A DNA stretch of 20,075 nucleotides from Candidatus Omnitrophota bacterium (lineage in GTDB: Bacteria > Omnitrophota > Gorgyraeia > B26-G9). This document shows, in pieces, positions 15,336 through 20,075 of the stretch. The stretch lies in contig JAGLQQ010000118.1 in NCBI GenBank assembly GCA_023136735.1, positions 1 through 20,075 of the forward strand, in the 5' to 3' direction. The position numbers and the translations under genes are program-made. The notes below the pieces were generated by a model. It searched no databases. It worked only from the letters and a program-made list of their open reading frames with translations, and was not told where the DNA came from. Numbering within the stretch: the stretch's first letter is position 1; each line of letters opens with the position of its first letter.

Positions 15336-17207
15336 ATGAAGCAAAGAGTTTATATTGTATTAAGTATACTTGTTCTTATGGCATTTGTTAGTGTAAACGC
15401 GTTTGCTCAAGAATATAATCTTGGGGAAGTAATTGTTTCTGCTACAAAGACAGAAGCGTATCAGGCTGAGATAGGAAGCTCTACAACTGTGATTACTGCT
15501 GAAGAAATAAAAAAAAGAGGTAAGGTGACTGTGGTGGAGTTATTGCGTAATGTACCTGGAGTTAGTGTTACTCAACAGGGAGAACTTGGAGGTTTTACTC
15601 AGCTTTATCTTAGAGGCGGCGCCCCCGGACATACAATGATTATGATTGATGGAGTAGAGGTAAAATATCTAATGGAGCATGACGGAGGTTTTTTTGATTT
15701 TGCTCACTTAACTACGAATAATATTGAAAGGATTGAAATAATCAGGGGGCCTCAGAGCACTCTCTATGGTTCTTCGGCTATGAGCGGTGTCATTAATATT
15801 ATTACTAAAAAAGGTGAGGGTAAGCCTAAATTTAGCATCTCTTCCGACGCGGGCTCTCAGAATACCTTTCGAGAATTGCTTGGTTTAAGCGGGAGTACAG
15901 AAAAAATAAATTATTCTTTTTCACTCTCAAGAGTAGATTCTGCCGGAATATCTTCTGCCGCTGGCGGCGCTGAAAAAGACGGATGTGGAATTACTAATGC
16001 TTCAAGCTGTTTAGGGGTTAAAGTATTTGACGATAGCGAGTTAAACTTAGTGTTACGTTATACAGACGCTGATATTGATCTAGATGATGGAGCTGATCAG
16101 GATGATCCTAATAGTATTGCTGAGAAAAGGATGTTGAGTTCAAAAATTCAGCTTGACCAGCCATTAACTGATTGGTGGAAGCATAAAGTATTTTTTTCAT
16201 TTTTGGACACAAAAAGAAATTATAAAGATTCTGCTGATAGCATAGATACAACAGAAGACAGCGATAGCTGGTATAAAGGAAATATTAAAAAAATTGACTT
16301 ACAGCATGATTTTTTTCCTTTTGATTTTGATACGATAACCTGCGGCTTTGATTACAAAGAAGAAAGAGGTTCATCTTATTATCGCTCTGGGACATGGATA
16401 AGTAAGATTGACAGGAAGAGTGTTGATAATAAGGGTTACTATTTACAAAATCAACTCAAACTCTGGGAGGAATTTTTTACTACTGTTGGTGTTAGAATAG
16501 ATGATCACGAGCTTTTTGGTACAGAAAGTACTTATAAAATATCTTCCGCCTACTTTATCCCTCAAACGGGGGTCCGCTTTAGCGCCAATTGGGGAACGGG
16601 ATTCAGGGCTCCTTCAGTATATCAGCTTTATTCAAGTTATGGAGATCCCAGTATCAAACCTGAAAAAAGTGAAAGCTATGATTTTGGATTTGAGCAAAGT
16701 TTATTTGAAAATAAAGTATCTTTTGGCGCGACTTACTTTCATAATGAGTTCAAACAGATGATTGGTTGGGATTGGGTTACTTGGAAATACGCCAATATTG
16801 ATAAGGCAAAAACCAGCGGGATAGAGATAGAAGCTTCTGTTAATCCTATGGAGAAGTTAACGATAAGCGCAAATCATACATTTTTAGAAGCTGAAGATGA
16901 AACAACTGGATTGGAGTTAACGCGACGCCCAAAAAACAAAAGTAATCTCGATATTAATTATGGACTTTTTGATAAGGGAAATATCAATTTAGGCGTAACT
17001 CGTGTTGGACATCGTTGGGTTGATAGCGATAATACGCAAAAAATGAAACCTTATACTAAAGTTGACCTCGCGGCCGCTTATGATTTAACAGAAAATTTTC
17101 AGATTTTCGGAAGAATAGGGAATCTTTTTGATAAAAAAGCCCAGGAAGTCTATGGATATAGTACTCCAGAAGCATCTTTCTCGGCTGGAGTGAATGCAAG
17201 TTTTTAA
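15336..17207 (+). CDS. btuB: TonB-dependent outer-membrane receptor, probable cobalamin transporter
   Basis: A 623-aa outer-membrane beta-barrel receptor. It has a signal peptide (residues 1-24, cleavage after AFA), then a TonB-box-like stretch LGEVIVSATKT at about 29-39. The plug domain shows LLRNVPGVSV, YLRGGAPGHTMIMIDGVEV and IERIEIIRGPQSTLYGSSAM. A strand-rich barrel follows and ends in Phe (FSAGVNASF), as barrel-assembly signals do. The B12 riboswitch directly upstream and the BtuFCD importer in the same locus point to cobalamin or another corrinoid as substrate. The ATG has GAGGGAGGA at 15318-15326. Barrel sequence alone would not prove the ligand. Confidence 0.92.
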   Translation: MKQRVYIVLSILVLMAFVSVNAFAQEYNLGEVIVSATKTEAYQAEIGSSTTVITAEEIKKRGKVTVVELLRNVPGVSVTQQGELGGFTQLYLRGGAPGHTMIMIDGVEVKYLMEHDGGFFDFAHLTTNNIERIEIIRGPQSTLYGSSAMSGVINIITKKGEGKPKFSISSDAGSQNTFRELLGLSGSTEKINYSFSLSRVDSAGISSAAGGAEKDGCGITNASSCLGVKVFDDSELNLVLRYTDADIDLDDGADQDDPNSIAEKRMLSSKIQLDQPLTDWWKHKVFFSFLDTKRNYKDSADSIDTTEDSDSWYKGNIKKIDLQHDFFPFDFDTITCGFDYKEERGSSYYRSGTWISKIDRKSVDNKGYYLQNQLKLWEEFFTTVGVRIDDHELFGTESTYKISSAYFIPQTGVRFSANWGTGFRAPSVYQLYSSYGDPSIKPEKSESYDFGFEQSLFENKVSFGATYFHNEFKQMIGWDWVTWKYANIDKAKTSGIEIEASVNPMEKLTISANHTFLEAEDETTGLELTRRPKNKSNLDINYGLFDKGNINLGVTRVGHRWVDSDNTQKMKPYTKVDLAAAYDLTENFQIFGRIGNLFDKKAQEVYGYSTPEASFSAGVNASF

Positions 17208-17213
17208 TATTAT

Positions 17214-17260
17214 TTAAAAAACAGGAAGCAGGGGATGGTTCCCTGCTTCCGCTGTTTTAA
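17214..17260 (+). terminator. Strong hairpin terminator after btuB
   Basis: GGAAGCAGGG (17224-17233) pairs perfectly with CCCTGCTTCC (17241-17250) around a 7-nt loop. The stem is extended by AAAACA (17218-17223) with TGTTTT (17253-17258) across a GC bulge. A-rich sequence before and TTTTAA after it suggest a terminator that could work in both directions. It begins 7 bp after the btuB stop. Confidence 0.75.
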
Positions 17261-17271
17261 AACAGAGCATT

Positions 17272-17380
17272 GTTGCAAAACGCGCATCTGAGGCGTTATC
17301 CGCTTACTCACTTGTGCGGCGTATGATGAGTACGCGTTCGCGTTCGTTCCCGAATGCCTTATATTTGTACATTTTGCGAC
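17272..17380. repeat. MITE-like intergenic element with inverted ends
   Basis: A 109-bp segment bounded by GTTGCAAAA (17272-17280) and TTTTGCGAC (17372-17380), which match as inverted ends at 8 of 9 positions. Its interior is markedly GC- and CpG-richer (CGCGCATCTGAGGCG, TACGCGTTCGCGTTCG) than the surrounding AT-rich genes. It contains no credible gene. It looks like a dispersed non-coding element lying between the btuB terminator and exbB. Copy number cannot be judged from one window. Confidence 0.5.
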
Positions 17381-17402
17381 AGCGCTGACAGGGGTGAAGA
17401 TA

Positions 17403-18008
17403 ATGTATGATTTTTTTGTAAGAGGCGGGCCTTTAATGTGGCCGATTTTGTTGTGTTCGGTAATCTCAATTACCATTGTTCTGGAACGTTTTTATCATTT
17501 TTATGCTACGAGAACAAGAATCCCTAATATCTTTGCAAGAGTTAAAAAATTTATACAGGAAAAAAAGGCGGACGAGGCTCTCAAATTATGCGAAGGAACT
17601 TCTGGGCATATTGCGCATATTTTAGCTCTCAGCATTCATATCCGCCATAGAAGTCTTGAAGAGAAAGAAAAGCTGATTTCCAGAGCTGGATCAAGAATAC
17701 TCCGGCAATTAGATAAGAACTTACGGGGACTGGCGATTATTAGTAATATAACCCCATTATTGGGATTATTGGGAACAGTAACTGGGATGATAAAGGCTTT
17801 TATGAAAATTCAAGAGCTGGGTGGTAAAGTAGATGCCTCGGTTTTAGCCGGAGGCATCTGGGAAGCGCTTATTACAACAGCTTTTGGCTTATCGGTAGCA
17901 ATACCGACTCTTGTTGCGTATCATTATTTTGAAGGTAAGGTGCACAATGTTTCTAGCCAGATGAAGGATATGGTAGGGGAACTTGTGGAATTAGAACCTG
18001 GAATATAA
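17403..18008 (+). CDS. exbB: ExbB/TolQ/MotA-family proton channel subunit
   Basis: Inner-membrane partner of ExbD that converts proton flow into TonB movement. The 201-aa protein has an N-terminal transmembrane segment (about residues 8-27) and a cytoplasmic loop. The conserved ITPLLGLLGTVTGMIKAF and GGIWEALITTAFGLSVAIP helices carry the family signature. The ATG at 17403 is preferred because AGGGGTG at 17390-17396 is correctly spaced; a GTG at 17394 lies inside that site. It is first in an exbB-exbD-tonB set directly after btuB, so it probably energises that receptor. Confidence 0.93.
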   Translation: MYDFFVRGGPLMWPILLCSVISITIVLERFYHFYATRTRIPNIFARVKKFIQEKKADEALKLCEGTSGHIAHILALSIHIRHRSLEEKEKLISRAGSRILRQLDKNLRGLAIISNITPLLGLLGTVTGMIKAFMKIQELGGKVDASVLAGGIWEALITTAFGLSVAIPTLVAYHYFEGKVHNVSSQMKDMVGELVELEPGI

Positions 18009-18029
18009 ACAGTCGGATAGGATAATGCG

Positions 18030-18443
18030 ATGGAATTTGAAGGGAGAAAAAAAGTAAATCAGCAGCTTAATATCGCGCCATTGATAGACATGGTGTTTCT
18101 GCTTTTGATTTTTTTTATGCTTTCCTCACACTTTGTGGATCAGCCGGGAATAAAAATAACTTTGCCTACTGCCCTTACTGCTAAAGTGCATCCGAAGGAG
18201 GACATTGTTATCTTTATAAGCCGGGATAATAAGTTATATTTAAATAAAAAAGAGCTTAGCTTAAATGATCTTTTTGAAGACCTGAAAGGCGCAATGGGGA
18301 ACTCTGATAATAAAAGTGTGATTATTAAGGCTGATGAAACAATAGATCTGGGTTTGGCTGTGCAAGTTATGGATCTTGCAAAAAAAGCGGGTGCCGAAGG
18401 GTTGATAGTTTCTACGAAAACGGAAAAAGATAATGTTGAATGA
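18030..18443 (+). CDS. exbD: ExbD/TolR-family biopolymer transport protein
   Basis: A 137-aa single-pass membrane protein. After a short cytoplasmic N terminus, the helix IAPLIDMVFLLLIFFMLSS carries Asp20, the proton-relay residue of the family. The rest is a periplasmic domain of the expected size with VIIKADETIDLG and AKKAGAEGLIVSTK. AGGATAA upstream serves the ATG. Its 3' end overlaps tonB by 11 bp. Together with exbB it forms the motor for TonB. Confidence 0.93.
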   Translation: MEFEGRKKVNQQLNIAPLIDMVFLLLIFFMLSSHFVDQPGIKITLPTALTAKVHPKEDIVIFISRDNKLYLNKKELSLNDLFEDLKGAMGNSDNKSVIIKADETIDLGLAVQVMDLAKKAGAEGLIVSTKTEKDNVE

Positions 18444-19044
18444 TAAAATGATCAGAACCGCATTTCTAATTTCTTTTGCCTGTCATCTGCTGTTGTTGGG
18501 AGCGCCGGGATTCGAGCTGAATTATTCCCAGAAAGTTGAAAGGCATCAGGAAGTTATGTTTGAGATAGAAATAGAAAAGCCTTTGCTTTTACCTGAGATA
18601 AAGCAGCTGGGGCAGGAGAAAAAATTAAAGGATATTATTGAAAAGGAGGAACAGAGTGATCTGGAATCAAAACCACTTCCTACGCAAGAGGACCTGGTAG
18701 AAATTCCCGAGAAATCTCTCCAAAAGAAACTGGAAGTTCTCAATTCACAGCAGGAAGCAATGCTGCGTTATCAGGATATGGTTAGGCAGAGGATAGAATC
18801 AAGCAGGCATTATCCAATGCGTGCGCAGCGTATGCGCCTTGAGGGAGTGGTTGACCTGGCATTTGTGATTAATGCAGACGGTAGCGGCCGAAATATCAGG
18901 GTTATTAAATCATCCGGATTGAAATTTCTTGATACGCAGGCTCTGAAAACTATCCGCAATGCCAGCCCGTTCATGCCTTTGCCTAAAGAGATCGGCAAGA
19001 GTTCAGTGGATATACGTGTGGCGATAGTGTTTTCTTTGCAATGA
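18433..19044 (+). CDS. tonB: TonB energy transducer
   Basis: A 203-aa TonB protein that links ExbBD to the receptor's TonB box. It has an N-terminal membrane anchor (about residues 8-25), then a Glu/Lys-rich periplasmic linker with few of the usual Pro-Lys repeats. The C-terminal TonB domain contains SRHYPMRAQRMRLEGVVDLAF, SSGLKFLDTQALKTI and ASPFMPLP. The start overlaps the end of exbD. Its position suggests a TonB dedicated to the B12 receptor. No clear terminator follows it other than the hairpin of the neighbouring transposase element. Confidence 0.92.
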   Translation: MLNDKMIRTAFLISFACHLLLLGAPGFELNYSQKVERHQEVMFEIEIEKPLLLPEIKQLGQEKKLKDIIEKEEQSDLESKPLPTQEDLVEIPEKSLQKKLEVLNSQQEAMLRYQDMVRQRIESSRHYPMRAQRMRLEGVVDLAFVINADGSGRNIRVIKSSGLKFLDTQALKTIRNASPFMPLPKEIGKSSVDIRVAIVFSLQ

Positions 19045-19067
19045 GCGCAGCGTTTTGGTAAGTTGGG

Positions 19068-19087
19068 GTCAAATCTTGATATTTGAC
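19068..19087. repeat. Perfect hairpin at transposase element left flank
   Basis: GTCAAAT (19068-19074) pairs perfectly with ATTTGAC (19081-19087) around the loop CTTGAT, preceded by a GGGG run. It sits 24 bp after tonB and 66 bp before the transposase. HUH-type transposases recognise such imperfect or perfect subterminal hairpins, so this is a candidate left-end site. Its right arm overlaps the -35 box of the transposase promoter. Confidence 0.65.
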
Positions 19088-19111
19088 AGGATGAAGTAAT
19101 AATGATATAAT
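19083..19111 (+). promoter_or_regulatory. Perfect-consensus sigma70 promoter of the transposase gene
   Basis: TTGACA at 19083-19088 and TATAAT at 19106-19111 are separated by exactly 17 bp. The start of transcription should fall near 19118. The -35 box lies in the right arm of the 19068-19087 hairpin, so a hairpin-binding transposase could repress its own promoter. Confidence 0.8.
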
Positions 19112-19153
19112 TTTTTTTATTAAAAAGTAATTTAGAGAAAGGATTTTTTTATT

Positions 19154-20075
19154 ATGGCAAGGCCGCTTCGCATAGAATATGAAGGTGCCTTTTATCATGT
19201 TATTGCGAGGGGAAATGAAAGCAAAGAAATATTTAAAGATAACCATGATAGGGAAAAGTTTCTAGATTATTTGAAACAGCAAGTAATGAAATATGGTGTT
19301 ACGGTTCATAGCTATTGTTTGATGAATAATCATTATCATTTAATAATTGAAACGCCTGAGGGGAATTTAAGTAAGGCAATGCAGTTTTTACAGACAAGTT
19401 ATAGTGTATACTACAACAATCGAAATGAAAGGAAGGGGCATTTATTTCAAGGCCGGTATAAAGCAAAGTTAGTGCAGGTTGATGTATATTTACAGCAATT
19501 AAGCCGATACATCCATTTAAATCCAGAGAGGGCAAAAATGATTAAGAATGGTGAGGATTATAAGTGGTCAAGCTGTCAATATTATGTAGGAAAGAAAAAG
19601 GCGCCGGGGTGGCTTAAAGTAGATTTTATATTGGATATGTTTAGTAAAGGTAAAGAGAATGCGTATAGGAATTATAAAGAATTTATAAGATTAGAACAGA
19701 TAACATATGCAAAAGTTCTGAAAGAGATAAGGGATAATGTTATATTAGGAGATGATAAATTTCAAGAAATGATAAAACAAGAATATTTGTTAGGACAAAA
19801 AGACAATAAAGAAATTACAGGTTTAAAGAAAGTAATTGGGAATCAGGTTTGCCCTAGTAAGATAAAAACTGAAGTGGATAAAAAGCTCCAAGATGTTAGA
19901 CTGACAAGGAAGATAAAAATATATTTAATGCGAAAATATACGCAAAAAGGGTTAAAAGAAATAGGTGAAGAATTTGGAGGAGTGAGTTATTCGGCGATAA
20001 GTCAGGTCTATCGACGAATCGAGAAAAAACGAAAAAGAGATAATAGCTTAGATTTACTTATCCAAGGGATAGAAA
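19154..20075 (+). CDS. REP-associated Y1 (HUH) transposase, runs off window
   Basis: An open frame from ATG 19154 to the window end (307 codons, no stop), served by AGAAAGGA at 19136-19143. The product begins MARPLRIEYEGAFYHVIARG, a standard Y1_Tnp/RAYT opening. The metal-binding His pair is H60/H62 in MNNHYHLIIETP. GHLFQGRYKAK and RYIHLNPERA follow; Y119 in the latter is the best candidate nucleophile. The C-terminal part has a helix-turn-helix resembling the DnaA C-terminal domain (LKEIGEEFGGVSYSAISQVY, about residues 269-288). Such proteins handle single-stranded hairpin DNA at REP elements. It is a mobile or domesticated neighbour and not part of B12 metabolism. Confidence 0.9.
   Translation, partial: MARPLRIEYEGAFYHVIARGNESKEIFKDNHDREKFLDYLKQQVMKYGVTVHSYCLMNNHYHLIIETPEGNLSKAMQFLQTSYSVYYNNRNERKGHLFQGRYKAKLVQVDVYLQQLSRYIHLNPERAKMIKNGEDYKWSSCQYYVGKKKAPGWLKVDFILDMFSKGKENAYRNYKEFIRLEQITYAKVLKEIRDNVILGDDKFQEMIKQEYLLGQKDNKEITGLKKVIGNQVCPSKIKTEVDKKLQDVRLTRKIKIYLMRKYTQKGLKEIGEEFGGVSYSAISQVYRRIEKKRKRDNSLDLLIQGIE

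Noticed and set aside
17210..17476. 88-codon antisense frame across the btuB terminator and MITE-like element
   Set aside because: It crosses a terminator hairpin, the repeat element and the start of exbB; there is no independent evidence of coding.

Overview
This window is a nearly complete cobalamin (vitamin B12) late-synthesis and uptake locus. The organism is Gram-negative: it has an outer-membrane BtuB-type receptor and a dedicated ExbB-ExbD-TonB energy module. It is probably anaerobic, because it carries a 2-hydroxyacyl-CoA-dehydratase-type iron-sulfur protein with its ATPase activator and a polyferredoxin-like membrane protein. The DNA is AT-rich and nearly all genes are on the plus strand, with short gaps, small overlaps and frequent GTG/TTG starts. 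The overall style would fit an uncultured anaerobic lineage such as Omnitrophota; that placement is an inference with low to moderate confidence.

Region 1 (1-681) is regulatory. A near-consensus sigma70 promoter (133-160) drives a canonical cobalamin riboswitch (aptamer about 180-392) that ends in an intrinsic terminator (450-480). A 200-bp leader with a REP-like hairpin (605-646) follows. Region 2 (682-7197) encodes nucleotide-loop assembly and late corrin decoration: CobS, CobC, CobU, CobT, CobD, CbiB and CbiP. Region 3 (7209-11142) holds a Diphthami_syn_2 family ATP-pyrophosphatase, the BtuF-BtuC-BtuD importer and the CobO/BtuR adenosyltransferase. Region 4 (11155-15023) is the least expected part: a DUF4198-like membrane-anchored periplasmic protein, a NapH/CcoG-like membrane iron-sulfur protein, one HgdB/double-cubane-like subunit and an HgdC-like activase. 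All four are packed in the same direction behind cobO with no visible terminator.

Region 5 (15024-17270) is a second, atypical cobalamin riboswitch. Its peripheral domain is a long hairpin made of roughly 10-bp-phased ACACGAAT-type repeats. It precedes btuB, which ends in a strong hairpin. Region 6 (17272-19044) has a 109-bp MITE-like element followed by exbB, exbD and tonB. Region 7 (19045-20075) is a REP-associated Y1 transposase with its own hairpin and a perfect-consensus promoter; it runs off the window edge.

Together, the genes import corrinoid across both membranes (BtuB/TonB, then BtuFCD), adenosylate it (CobO), amidate it (CbiP), attach aminopropanol phosphate (CobD, CbiB) and build the lower loop (CobU, CobT, CobS, CobC). 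The most interesting hypothesis is that region 4 supplies low-potential electrons to corrinoid chemistry, for example Co(II) to Co(I) reduction before adenosylation. This is inferred from gene neighbourhood and protein family only.
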